Positions 26,444-34,136 are shown, counted from the stretch's first letter. The stretch is DNA of 52,008 bases from Pseudomonadota bacterium (GCA_963205235.1 CAUJIP010000112.1:1-52008); one strand, 5' to 3'. The notes: a model not told the origin generated them from the sequence alone. A program made the numbers and translations.

Positions 26444-26763
26444 CCTTTGAGGATCAGGTTCGGTGGAGCCGGAAATGGGGAGCAATTCTGTTGCTCTTCA
26501 GCGGCGTCGTGTTGGGCGTGCTGGTCGTCCTGCGTGAGAGCGTTGATCGCAATGCGTTGATGGTATGGTCGAACGTTGTCACGCTGACGATGGGCGGTGC
26601 GTTCGTTCTACTGGTGTTCGGTGGACTGGGGCGACCGCTGCAGAAAAGGCTTTATCATCGTGTCTTCGAAGCCAGTGAACACTACCGCACGAGACTAGCG
26701 GCCAATCCCTTTATCCGTTGGTTCTGGTGGCTTGATAACGAAGGTCGCGACCGCGATGCCTGA
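26440..26763 (+). CDS. Small two-TM membrane protein of AAA cluster
   Basis: 107-aa protein with two hydrophobic helices (about 13-32 and 44-63), a basic loop after the second (GRPLQKRLYHR) and a soluble C-terminal tail rich in aromatics (NPFIRWFWWLDNEG). The gene overlaps its upstream neighbour by ATGA and its downstream neighbour by 8 nt, so it is surely co-translated with them. No family recognised. It could anchor the coiled-coil or ATPase component at the inner membrane. Confidence 0.75.
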   Translation: MTFEDQVRWSRKWGAILLLFSGVVLGVLVVLRESVDRNALMVWSNVVTLTMGGAFVLLVFGGLGRPLQKRLYHRVFEASEHYRTRLAANPFIRWFWWLDNEGRDRDA

Positions 26764-27883
26764 CCCCACTGTCAAAGACGTCCTCACCTCGGATCACCAC
26801 GAGCTCTACGACACGCTCGTCGCGCGGCGCTATTTTGCCAAGTTCGACCGGATCACCGGGCATCTGGGCCGCGTTGCGGCGGAGGTGGAGGCGGAGGGGC
26901 GGTTGAGCCGGACCGAGGCGCGGGTGCTGGGGCGGTATCTGACGGCGGTGGCGGGGACGTTCCGGGCGCTGAGCCACAAGTATCTGATGACCGGGCGGGG
27001 GGAGACGGCTCCGCGCCTGACCATCGACCGGCATGAGAGCGGGTTTCCGGTGGCTCAGGAGCTGATGACCATGGCGGTCGATGCGCAGCAGGCGGAAAAG
27101 CATCTGGCGGGGATGCCTTCGGAGGCGGAATTAAAGGACCGGATGGTGCGTCAGATCGTCAGTGATCAGACGATCCCCACGGCGCTGCAGTTCGCCCTGT
27201 CGCAGCGATATTACTATGAGGCGCTGGTGGCGGGCGGCATCTTCTGGGCGCGGAATGATCCGGATGCGCAGTGGATCGAGGATCTGGGCGAGCGGCGGCA
27301 TTTTCTGGTGCATTGGGCGGTCTGGGACACTCAGGTCAACCTGCCGGTGGTCTATTTGATGGACGTGGAGGACAGCGGCAAGAAGCCCCTGCCGAACGAC
27401 GCCTACCGTTGGCCGCAGGTGCAGCAGGCGCTGATGGCGCAGTCGGTGGGTGGGCTGAAGCTGGTGACCATCGCCACCGGGTTCGACAAGGATTTCGAGG
27501 GGCTGCATCCGAAACGGCTGCGGCGGATCATCCTTGGGCCGATGTATTCGGCAAGCTTCACCCTGCAGTCGGGACCAATTTCCAAGGTGCTGGACGGGGC
27601 GAAGGCCCCCGAAGGCGAGGATTGGGCGCTGGTCTGGACGGTGGAAGATCTGGTCAGCGACCGTGAGGAAGAGGTGAAGGACGGCTGGTTCTCGACCGCC
27701 ATGCGGCAGGTCTACAAGCTGGACCCGGTGGCGGGGGCCGAACTGGGGGCGACGCGGCAGGACCGGATGATCATCCTGCCCGAAAAGCCCTATCAGGTGC
27801 TGGTCGAACAGAACCCGAGGGGCTTGCAGGGGTTGCGGAAGTTCGTCGTGGGGGCCGGGGGGCGGTTGATTCCGACGTTGTGA
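26756..27883 (+). CDS. 375-aa protein of unknown function in AAA cluster
   Basis: Soluble 375-aa protein. The ATG at 26756 overlaps the upstream stop by 8 nt; a TTG at 26732 would add eight residues. The N-terminal 100 residues look helical, followed by a mixed region with many aromatics (RYYYEALVAGGIFWARNDPDAQWIEDLG is the longest conserved-looking stretch, here given only in part). No catalytic motif, metal site or nucleotide-binding loop is evident. It may correspond to the family annotated DUF6638, from memory and unverified. Its stop is 65 bp before the AAA+ gene start. Confidence 0.75.
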   Translation: MPDPTVKDVLTSDHHELYDTLVARRYFAKFDRITGHLGRVAAEVEAEGRLSRTEARVLGRYLTAVAGTFRALSHKYLMTGRGETAPRLTIDRHESGFPVAQELMTMAVDAQQAEKHLAGMPSEAELKDRMVRQIVSDQTIPTALQFALSQRYYYEALVAGGIFWARNDPDAQWIEDLGERRHFLVHWAVWDTQVNLPVVYLMDVEDSGKKPLPNDAYRWPQVQQALMAQSVGGLKLVTIATGFDKDFEGLHPKRLRRIILGPMYSASFTLQSGPISKVLDGAKAPEGEDWALVWTVEDLVSDREEEVKDGWFSTAMRQVYKLDPVAGAELGATRQDRMIILPEKPYQVLVEQNPRGLQGLRKFVVGAGGRLIPTL

Positions 27884-27895
27884 TTTACGGGCACC

Positions 27896-27943
27896 CCGGG
27901 GCGCTGCCCCGGACCCCGGGATATCTTCAGACAGAAAATGAGG
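27896..27943 (+). repeat. Hairpin plus degenerate repeat before AAA+ gene
   Basis: Stem CCGGGGC-GCT-GCCCCGG (27896-27912), then GGACCCCGGGATATCTTCAG and AGAAAATGA. It resembles the composite hairpin + GGATATTT element seen at 25118-25199 and lies between two genes of the cluster. It could attenuate or process the transcript, and its tail abuts the GAGGG ribosome binding site of the AAA+ gene. Confidence 0.45.
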
Positions 27944-27948
27944 GTTTC

Positions 27949-29877
27949 ATGACCACGCGCGACACGATGGAGCTGAAGGAAGAGGTGATCCGGGCGCAGT
28001 ATGAGGCGGCGCTCGGGATGGTCCTTGGCTTCGATCATGCGCCGCGGTTGGCGAAGGCTTTGATGACGGCGCCGGTGGCGGAGCGGTCGCCCGGCGTAGG
28101 GGTGCGGCCGACGTTCCGCTCGACCGTGCCGGGGATGGCGTCGCGGTCGACGGCGCGGCCCGGCGGGGTGCGGCTTAGCGAGAGGGTGGAGGCTCTGGGC
28201 GACGGGCTGGTGACCCCGGTGCAGGCGGCGGTGCTGACTGCGCTGCGGCGGTCGCTCGCGATTGCGCTGGCGATGGGCGAGACGTTTTCGGCGCAGTCCG
28301 GCTTGGCCGAGTTGAAGAAGGCGAACCTTGAGGGGCGGGTGCCAGAACCCAAACGGTTGGAATTCGGCGAACTGCTGCAGGGTGAGGCGCTGGTGGTTTT
28401 GTTCACCTTTGCCAATGCGCTGGCCTATCTCATCGCGCCGCATGTGGGGCCGGGGACGGTGGAACTGGGCGAGGTGGAGGAGGTGCTGACCGACAACGCT
28501 CCTCTGGCCTTGCAGGGGGCGTTGTGGGAGCTGGATCAGGACATCGGCGCGCTGGCGACGGATGAGGCGAAGCTGGTGGCGGTGGTGTCTGCCTTCGCCG
28601 AAGCGTTGATGAAGAAGGTGCAGATCCGGGCGGAGAATGGCGTTCGGGTTTCTGTCTTTACCGGTGGTAGCTGGAAGGTTGAAGCGGATCAGTTGACCAT
28701 CGCGGGGTTCAAGCCTGCGAAGGCGGCGAAGGGTGGCATGATCGCCATGGCCTTCAAAGCGCCGCATGAGGTGGTGGGGAACCACATCGCCAAGTATCAG
28801 TCGCTGCGGCTGTCGAAGATGCTGATGGCCTATGACTTCGAACGCCGCCTCAACCCGTTTGCGGAACTGGGCGGGTTCATCTTCACCTTCATGGGGGACG
28901 GGAAGCCGGGGACGGGGAAGACCACGCTGATCCAGATGATGGCGGGGTTGCTCAACGATTACTGCAAGGTGGCGGGGTATCCGTTCCGGTATCAGAACTT
29001 TTCCATCGACCAGATCGACAGCTATCAGGGGAAGTCGGGTCAGAACGCGAAGGCTTTTATTGATGCGGTGCTGGACCCCTCGGTGATCGGCTTCGGCACC
29101 ATCGACGACATCGATCAGGTGGCGGGCAAGCGGGGCGACCGGCAGTCCTCGGCCGGTCAGCAGGAGGTGACGGCGGTCTTCATGGGTGCTTTCGCCGGGG
29201 CGGGGACGGTGGTGCGGGGGAACTGCACGTTCGGGATGTTCTCGAACTACCCCGAGAACGTGGACGACGCGCTCCGCCAACGCGCCGGGGCGCGGTTTCT
29301 GGTCGACGGGCCGCAAAGCCGCGAGGATTACATCGACATCCTCTCGCTTCTTCTGGGAAAGAACCATGCGATCCCGGTGGGGGACCATCAGCTTTTCGCC
29401 GCGCAAGAGATCAGGAAGGCCGTGACCGCCAGCTTCGAGGGCTATTCGAAGCCGCATGAAGACGGGCTTCTGAAGGTCTGGGACAAGGTGTCGGGCGAGA
29501 TCGGCACGCTGGACACGCTGGCCAAGCTGGGGGCCTATCTCAAGGCGATCCAACAGGCCGATGACCGCTTCACGGGCCGCGCGATCAAGAACATCACCGA
29601 TGCGGTCAAGGTCCGGGCGATGGACTTTGAACTGCCGGATGAATGGATGGAAAAGCCGGATGTGTTCCTGTTCAAGGGATATGACGAGAAGCTGGCGATG
29701 ATCAAAGGCCTGATGACCCCGATCACGGTCGAAATGGTGATCCAGGAGATCAACCGCTATGCGGACAGCGAATTCCGCTATGCCGACAAGTCGGATGAGG
29801 CGGCCATCGAGGCGATGGTGCGGGATTTCGGTCGGACGGAGGAGGCGAAGAGAAGGTATCTGGAGGGGAAAAAGTAA
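27949..29877 (+). CDS. AAA+ ATPase with long N-terminal domain
   Basis: 642-aa protein. A helical N-terminal region of about 300 residues contains an Arg/Pro/Thr-rich low-complexity stretch (residues 45-75). The ATPase core follows: Walker A GKPGTGKT at 318-325, Walker B GFGTIDD at about 381-387, a sensor-like FGMFSN near 428-433, and closely spaced arginines RQRAGAR at 443-449 that could be fingers. A helical C-terminal domain ends the protein. The start at 27949 has GAGGG upstream; the ORF from 27880 includes the repeat element. No protease, nuclease or DNA-binding motif was seen, so remodelling of a partner is likeliest. Confidence 0.85.
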   Translation: MTTRDTMELKEEVIRAQYEAALGMVLGFDHAPRLAKALMTAPVAERSPGVGVRPTFRSTVPGMASRSTARPGGVRLSERVEALGDGLVTPVQAAVLTALRRSLAIALAMGETFSAQSGLAELKKANLEGRVPEPKRLEFGELLQGEALVVLFTFANALAYLIAPHVGPGTVELGEVEEVLTDNAPLALQGALWELDQDIGALATDEAKLVAVVSAFAEALMKKVQIRAENGVRVSVFTGGSWKVEADQLTIAGFKPAKAAKGGMIAMAFKAPHEVVGNHIAKYQSLRLSKMLMAYDFERRLNPFAELGGFIFTFMGDGKPGTGKTTLIQMMAGLLNDYCKVAGYPFRYQNFSIDQIDSYQGKSGQNAKAFIDAVLDPSVIGFGTIDDIDQVAGKRGDRQSSAGQQEVTAVFMGAFAGAGTVVRGNCTFGMFSNYPENVDDALRQRAGARFLVDGPQSREDYIDILSLLLGKNHAIPVGDHQLFAAQEIRKAVTASFEGYSKPHEDGLLKVWDKVSGEIGTLDTLAKLGAYLKAIQQADDRFTGRAIKNITDAVKVRAMDFELPDEWMEKPDVFLFKGYDEKLAMIKGLMTPITVEMVIQEINRYADSEFRYADKSDEAAIEAMVRDFGRTEEAKRRYLEGKK

Positions 29878-30176
29878 TGGGCTCGGTGCTGCACAATCCA
29901 TTGGTTTTCACGGCTGATTTCATCTGGCCCCTCTTGGTCGCGCTGGTGTTCTGCCTGCGCTGGGGGCCAAACAGGGGCGTGCTTTTCGCAGCGATCCCGG
30001 CGCTGGCCGGGGTCTTCGTGCTGTTCTTCCTGCAGGTGAGTCCGGGGGCGGGCAGGGTTGGCTCGGCCTTCGGCTACATGACCCATGAGGGCATCATGTG
30101 GGTTGCCAGCTTCCTTGTCGGCGCCGCGCTTGGGTCGCTGATCTGGAAACTGCGGCGTCCAAAGGGGAAGCGGTGA
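29877..30176 (+). CDS. Small three-TM membrane protein, last gene of AAA cluster
   Basis: 99-aa protein sharing one base with the ATPase stop (TAATG). Three hydrophobic helices at about 10-28, 34-53 and 71-90 and a strongly basic C-terminus (KLRRPKGKR), which suggests a cytoplasmic tail. No family recognised. With the two-TM protein it gives the cluster two membrane components, supporting a membrane-associated machine. Confidence 0.75.
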   Translation: MGSVLHNPLVFTADFIWPLLVALVFCLRWGPNRGVLFAAIPALAGVFVLFFLQVSPGAGRVGSAFGYMTHEGIMWVASFLVGAALGSLIWKLRRPKGKR

Positions 30177-30367
30177 GGGTCTTCCCGGTTTAGCTTGACG
30201 GCGTGGATCACCAAGCGCCTCATCCAACGCGGACTCATCGCTGCCGACCACCTTCGCCCCCGAAAATTCCCCCTTCGCATGGGTTTTGGCTGTGCCATAC
30301 TCTTGCCAGGTCGCTGAGGGCCGGAACAACTCCCGCCGGCTAGGGCGGGGCAGAGAGGGACTGTATC

Positions 30368-30733
30368 ATGTTTAACGAATTCAAGGCGTTCATCGCGCGG
30401 GGCAATGTGCTTGACCTTGCGGTCGGGGTGGTGATCGGGTCAGCCTTCACGGCGATTGTCAGCGGGTTGGTCGATAACCTGATCAACCCCCTGATCGGGA
30501 TGATCATCGGCGGGATCGACTTTTCGTCGGTCGGATTCTCGATTGGCGACGCCTATTTCGGGATCGGCAACTTCCTGAACGCGGTCATCAAGTTCGTGAT
30601 CATCGCCTGGGTCGTGTTCCTGATCGTCAAGGGCGTCAACAAGATGATGCCGAAGAAGGAAGAGGCCCCCCCGGCGGGTCCGTCGGACAACGATCTTCTG
30701 AAAGAAATCCTGGCTGCCTTGAAGGCCAAGTGA
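30368..30733 (+). CDS. mscL: Large-conductance mechanosensitive channel
   Basis: 121-aa MscL, an inner-membrane emergency valve for hypo-osmotic shock. The N-terminal amphipathic helix MFNEFKAFIARGNVLDLAVG, the pore helix VVIGSAFTAIVSGLVDNLINP and the second helix near FLNAVIKFVIIAWVVFLIVK are typical, and the C-terminal bundle DNDLLKEILAAL is present. AGAGGG precedes the ATG. It is separated from the upstream cluster by 191 bp, so it probably has its own promoter. Confidence 0.97.
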   Translation: MFNEFKAFIARGNVLDLAVGVVIGSAFTAIVSGLVDNLINPLIGMIIGGIDFSSVGFSIGDAYFGIGNFLNAVIKFVIIAWVVFLIVKGVNKMMPKKEEAPPAGPSDNDLLKEILAALKAK

Positions 30734-30740
30734 TCAAAGG

Positions 30741-30769
30741 ACCGGCCCGCAAGGCGATTGCGGGCCGGT
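30741..30769. terminator. Bidirectional terminator between mscL and 30776 gene
   Basis: Perfect 12-bp stem ACCGGCCCGCAA / TTGCGGGCCGGT with a 5-nt loop, lying between the mscL stop and the end of the convergent ferric-reductase-like gene. TCCGTTTC follows on the plus strand. Confidence 0.8.
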
Positions 30770-30775
30770 TCCGTT

Positions 30776-31381
30776 TCAGGCCGCTGCCGGGGTGCGCGGG
30801 CGCAGGTACCAATACCAGGCGCGATAGGCCCAAAGCGCGATCAGCGGGCCAAAGTGGACGGCGGCAGGGGGCCAGCTGCCCCAGTTGTGCAGCGCGGCCC
30901 AGTGGATCAGCACCAGCACGGCAGCGGGATAGGCGGCGCGTTGCAGCAGCTTCCACCCCGCATGCAGCCAGCGCTGGCTGGCATTGTTCGAGGTGATCGC
31001 CAAAGGCACGAAGATCAGCATGGCAAGCCAGCCGGTCCAGATGTCGGTGTGGGGCAGGGCCTCGATGATCCGGTCCAGCGTGCCCCGGTCGATCACATAG
31101 ACGACCGTATGCAGCGCGGCATAGACGAAGGCCGCGACCTCGAGGTCCCGGCGGTGATGCAGCAGCCAGCGCGGCCAGCTTTGCCCCCGGAACAGCAGCA
31201 TCAGGCCGGAGGCCATCATGCCGATGATCATGAAGCGGGCGGCGAATTCGCCGGTCGGATGCAGAAGGCGGTGAAATGCCTGGGCATCATCGCCGAACAA
31301 GGGCCCGATCATGGTGACGGCGGGCAGGGCAAGGACGATCCACAGGATCAGGGTCGAAGGTTTGTAACCTAGAAATGACAT
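30776..31381 (-). CDS. Ferric-reductase-like transmembrane protein (MsrQ/YedZ-like)
   Basis: 201-aa membrane protein with about six hydrophobic helices and histidines in helices (AFHRLLHPTGEFAARF, YAALHTVVYV, VLVLIHWAALHNW) that could hold b-type heme. This matches the ferric reductase-like domain of MsrQ, the heme partner of the periplasmic methionine sulfoxide reductase MsrP, but no msrP is adjacent. The ATG at 31381 follows immediately after a hairpin that contains its ribosome binding site. It lies 58 bp downstream of the alanine dehydrogenase gene on the same strand. Confidence 0.75.
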   Translation of the reverse strand: MSFLGYKPSTLILWIVLALPAVTMIGPLFGDDAQAFHRLLHPTGEFAARFMIIGMMASGLMLLFRGQSWPRWLLHHRRDLEVAAFVYAALHTVVYVIDRGTLDRIIEALPHTDIWTGWLAMLIFVPLAITSNNASQRWLHAGWKLLQRAAYPAAVLVLIHWAALHNWGSWPPAAVHFGPLIALWAYRAWYWYLRPRTPAAA

Positions 31382-31405
31382 GGGGCACCTGTTGCTGGTG
31401 CCCCA
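31381..31405 (-). promoter_or_regulatory. Hairpin enclosing the start region of the 30776 gene
   Basis: Perfect 9-bp stem TGGGGCACC / GGTGCCCCA with a 7-nt loop. On the minus strand the right arm contains AGGTG, the only Shine-Dalgarno-like sequence, and the A of the start codon. It may terminate ald transcription, block translation of the next gene, or both. Confidence 0.55.
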
Positions 31406-31439
31406 TATACGCTGTGTTGCGGCGTTTCCGTCGCGAAAA

Positions 31440-32558
31440 TTACATCGCCAGCGCTTCGGCACCCGAGATGTAGGGCAGGCCAAGCGCCTCGCCCACGGCG
31501 GCATAGGTCAGCTTGCCAGCATGGACGTTCAGACCGTTCAGCAGGTGCTTGTCGTCGGCGCAGGCCTTCTTCCAGCCCTTGTTGGCCAGCGCCAGCATGA
31601 AGGGCATGGTCGCGTTGCCAAGCGCCTGGGTCGAGGTGCGGGCGACGGCGCCCGGCATGTTGGCCACGCAATAGTGCATGATCCCGTCGACTTCGTAGAT
31701 CGGGTCCTGGTGGGTGGTGGCGTGGCTGGTCTCGAAGCAGCCGCCCTGGTCGATGGCGACGTCAACCAGTGCCGCACCGGGCTTCAGCTCTTTGAGCTGG
31801 GCCTTGGAGATCAGCTTCGGTGCAGCCGCGCCGGGGATCAGGACCGCGCCGATGATCATGTCGGCTTCGCGGGCCAGCGCGATGGTGTTGCCAGCCGAGG
31901 CATAGGCGTTCTTGAACTGGCCGCCGAACACGTCGTCCAGATAGCGCAGGCGGTTCACGGAACGGTCGATGACCGTGACATCCGCGCCCATGCCCGAGGC
32001 GATCTTGGCGGCATGGGTGCCGACAACGCCGCCGCCGATGACCAGAACCTTGGCAGGCAGCACGCCCGGGACGCCGCCCAGAAGCACGCCACGGCCGCCA
32101 TTGGCCTTTTGCAGGGTCCAGGCACCGACTTGCGGGGCAAGGCGACCGGCGACTTCGGACATCGGGGCGAGGAGCGGCAGGCCGCCACGATCATCGGTCA
32201 CGGTTTCATAGGCGATGCAGGTCGCGCCGCTGGCGAGAAGGTCCTTGGTCTGCTCCGGATCGGGCGCAAGGTGCAGATAGGTAAAGAGAATCTGGCCTTC
32301 GCGCAGACGCTTGCGTTCCACGGCCTGAGGTTCCTTGACCTTCACGATCATATCGGCCTGAGCAAAGACTTCCTCAGCCGTCGCAAGGATCTTGGCACCG
32401 GCGGCGACATAGTCGGCATCGGCAAAGCCAGCACCCATGCCGGCCAAGGTTTCGACCACAACCGAATGGCCATGGTTAACGGCCTCGCGGACGGCATCAG
32501 GGGTCATCCCGACGCGGAATTCCTGCGGCTTGATCTCTTTCGGGCAACCGATCTTCAT
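31440..32558 (-). CDS. ald: Alanine dehydrogenase
   Basis: 372-aa NAD-dependent enzyme interconverting L-alanine with pyruvate and ammonia. MKIGCPKEIKPQEFRVGMTP is the classic N-terminus; further YLHLAPD, the catalytic-His region and the NAD-binding loop VLVIGGGVVGTHAA; then MIIGAVLIPGAAAP, VDVAIDQGGC and HYCVANMPGAVARTST. GGAG lies 6 nt before the ATG at 32558; the longer ORF runs into the divergent regulator. Adjacent divergent Lrp-type genes are the usual regulators of ald. Confidence 0.97.
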   Translation of the reverse strand: MKIGCPKEIKPQEFRVGMTPDAVREAVNHGHSVVVETLAGMGAGFADADYVAAGAKILATAEEVFAQADMIVKVKEPQAVERKRLREGQILFTYLHLAPDPEQTKDLLASGATCIAYETVTDDRGGLPLLAPMSEVAGRLAPQVGAWTLQKANGGRGVLLGGVPGVLPAKVLVIGGGVVGTHAAKIASGMGADVTVIDRSVNRLRYLDDVFGGQFKNAYASAGNTIALAREADMIIGAVLIPGAAAPKLISKAQLKELKPGAALVDVAIDQGGCFETSHATTHQDPIYEVDGIMHYCVANMPGAVARTSTQALGNATMPFMLALANKGWKKACADDKHLLNGLNVHAGKLTYAAVGEALGLPYISGAEALAM

Positions 32559-32650
32559 GTCTCTCTCCAAATTGGGGGCCAATCCCATATCGGGCAAGTC
32601 TGCCGGGTTCCTACGGAAATGCTTTGAAATCTGATTGGCATCAGGCAAAG

Positions 32651-32683
32651 TTTGTCGTAGTTTCTTCGAATAAATCGCACAAA
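32651..32683. promoter_or_regulatory. Candidate Lrp-type site between ald and its regulator
   Basis: Imperfect inverted repeat TTTGTCG ... CGCACAAA, AT-rich for this genome, in the 141-bp divergent gap. It is a plausible operator for the adjacent Lrp/AsnC regulator; the match is weak. Confidence 0.3.
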
Positions 32684-32699
32684 TGACGAAGATTCCACC

Positions 32700-33164
32700 A
32701 TGGCTACGGAACTTGACGCAACAGACCGTCGCATCCTGGCTGTTCTGCAACGGCAGGGGCGGATCACCAATGCCGAACTGTCCGAGGTGGTGAACCTGTC
32801 GCCGTCCGCCTGTCACCGGCGGGTGCAGCGGCTTGAGGAAGAGGGGTTCATCGCGGGCTATGTCGCCCTGCTGGATGCCCGCAGGATCGGGCGGATGGCG
32901 ACGGTGTTCGTGGAAATTACCCTGCAAAGTCAGGCAGAAGACCTGCTGGATGCCTTTGAGCGCGAGGTGGCGAAACTGCCGGACCTTCTGGAATGCCACC
33001 TGATGGCGGGGACGGCGGATTACCTGCTGAAGCTGATGGCCGAGGATACCGAAGACTTTGCCCGCATCCACCGACAGCACCTTTCGCGCCTGCCGGGGGT
33101 GCGGCAGATGCAGACCTCGTTTGCGCTGCGGACGGTGGTTCGGACGACGGCCTTGGCGGTGTGA
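32700..33164 (+). CDS. Lrp/AsnC-family regulator, probable ald activator
   Basis: 154-aa regulator: HTH in LDATDRRILAVLQRQGRITNAELSEVVNLSPSACHRRV (quoted in part: DRRILAVLQRQGRITNAEL), then the RAM ligand-binding domain with VFVEITLQSQ and MAGTADYLLKLMAEDTEDF. Divergent from alanine dehydrogenase, a common arrangement in which the regulator senses alanine and activates ald. The Shine-Dalgarno is weak, but the MATELDATDRRIL start is typical. Confidence 0.92.
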   Translation: MATELDATDRRILAVLQRQGRITNAELSEVVNLSPSACHRRVQRLEEEGFIAGYVALLDARRIGRMATVFVEITLQSQAEDLLDAFEREVAKLPDLLECHLMAGTADYLLKLMAEDTEDFARIHRQHLSRLPGVRQMQTSFALRTVVRTTALAV

Positions 33165-33192
33165 GAAAAGGCCGACACGGGGGGCAAGAAAG

Positions 33193-33222
33193 CGTCTTCC
33201 TTTTGTCTTCCTTTCGTCTTGC
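33193..33222 (-). repeat. Interspersed 30-nt repeat, copy 2
   Basis: Minus-strand copy of the element at 16443-16472: identical at 28 of 30 positions, the two differences being the central dinucleotide (AA here, GT there). It lies between the Lrp-type gene and arsR. Confidence 0.65.
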
Positions 33223-33274
33223 CTTCTGGAGGGTGCCCGTGCCCCGCCGCAGCCTGTCGCATTCCTGTTACATC

Positions 33275-33293
33275 ATTTCGATATTTCCCGAAT
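33275..33293. promoter_or_regulatory. Candidate ArsR operator
   Basis: AT-rich inverted repeat TTCG-N8-CGAA (33277-33292) ending 2 bp before the arsR ATG, where an autorepressor site would block the operon promoter. Inferred from position and symmetry only. Confidence 0.4.
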
Positions 33294-33294
33294 C

Positions 33295-33627
33295 ATGGAA
33301 ATTACGTATGCCTCCCGCGCGTTCGAAGCGCTTGGTCATCCGACGCGGCTGGCCGTCTTTCGCCTTCTGGTGCCGGTCGGGTCAGAGGGTCTGGCGGCAG
33401 GCATGATTTCCGGGCAGTTGTCGCTGCCGCCTTCCACCCTGTCGTCGCATCTTGCGGTCTTGCAGGAGGCTGGTCTGATCCGGGCGCGCCGTGAAGGGCG
33501 CTTTCTGCACTTCTCGGTCCATCGGGCTGGACTTGCGGACCTGACCGGCTGGCTTTTGCAGGACTGTTGCGGCGGTTCCCCCGAACTTTGCGCCCCGGTC
33601 CTGGCCGGGATCGCCTGTGCTTGCTGA
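33295..33627 (+). CDS. arsR: ArsR-family As(III)-responsive repressor
   Basis: 110-aa winged-helix repressor (FEALGHPTRLAVFRLL, LSLPPSTLSSHLAVLQEAGLI). The classical CVC site in the DNA-binding helix is absent; instead cysteines cluster at the C-terminus: Cys91, Cys92, Cys99, Cys108 and Cys110. A CC-x6-C arrangement resembles the As(III) site of Acidithiobacillus ferrooxidans ArsR (as I recall, Cys95, Cys96 and Cys102). It is the first gene of a three-gene arsenic operon and presumably autoregulates it. Confidence 0.9.
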   Translation: MEITYASRAFEALGHPTRLAVFRLLVPVGSEGLAAGMISGQLSLPPSTLSSHLAVLQEAGLIRARREGRFLHFSVHRAGLADLTGWLLQDCCGGSPELCAPVLAGIACAC

Positions 33628-33635
33628 GGTCTGCC

Positions 33636-34136
33636 ATGTCTGATCGCGTCTACAACGTCCTGTTCCTGTGCACCGGCAATTCGGCCCGGTCTATCCTTGC
33701 CGAGGCGGTGATGAACCAGATTGGCGCTGGGCGGTTCCGGGGCTATTCCGCCGGGTCGCGTCCTACGGGTGCGCCCAATCCGTTTGCGCTCGACCTGTTG
33801 CGGCGCGAGGGGATCGACACCGGCTTTGCCCGGTCGAAAAGCTGGGATGAGTTTGAAGGCGAGGGCGCGCCGAAGATGGATTTCGTCTTTACCGTTTGCG
33901 ATTCGGCGGCGGCAGAGGAATGCCCCTATTGGCCCGGCGCGCCGATGACGGCGCATTGGGGATTGCCGGACCCGGCGGCGGTGGAAGGGTCGGATGCGCA
34001 AAAGGCGCTGGCCTTTGCCGAGACCTTCCGCGCCCTGACCCGGCGCATTCAGGCCTTTACCGCCTTGCCCCTTGCCAGTCTGGACAAGATCGCGCTTCAG
34101 TCGCGGCTGAAAAGCATCGGGGAAGACCGCGCATGA
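33636..34136 (+). CDS. arsC: Arsenate reductase, LMW-phosphatase type
   Basis: 166-aa cytoplasmic enzyme reducing arsenate to arsenite. The P-loop CTGNSARS (C-x5-R-S) and a downstream cysteine pair in FTVCDSAAAEECPYWPG provide the three-cysteine relay of thioredoxin- or glutathione-coupled ArsC. The LPDP near residue 110 carries the general-acid Asp. It follows arsR by 8 bp and its stop overlaps the aquaporin gene (ATGA). Confidence 0.92.
   Translation: MSDRVYNVLFLCTGNSARSILAEAVMNQIGAGRFRGYSAGSRPTGAPNPFALDLLRREGIDTGFARSKSWDEFEGEGAPKMDFVFTVCDSAAAEECPYWPGAPMTAHWGLPDPAAVEGSDAQKALAFAETFRALTRRIQAFTALPLASLDKIALQSRLKSIGEDRA

Noticed and set aside
27793-29901. 702-codon minus-strand frame across the AAA+ gene
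   Set aside because: His/Arg/Pro-rich translation typical of an antisense shadow; the plus strand carries an intact Walker A and B.
31440-33080. Alanine dehydrogenase with a 174-residue N-terminal extension
   Set aside because: The extension would run antisense through the divergent regulator; the ATG at 32558 has a good Shine-Dalgarno and the standard N-terminus.
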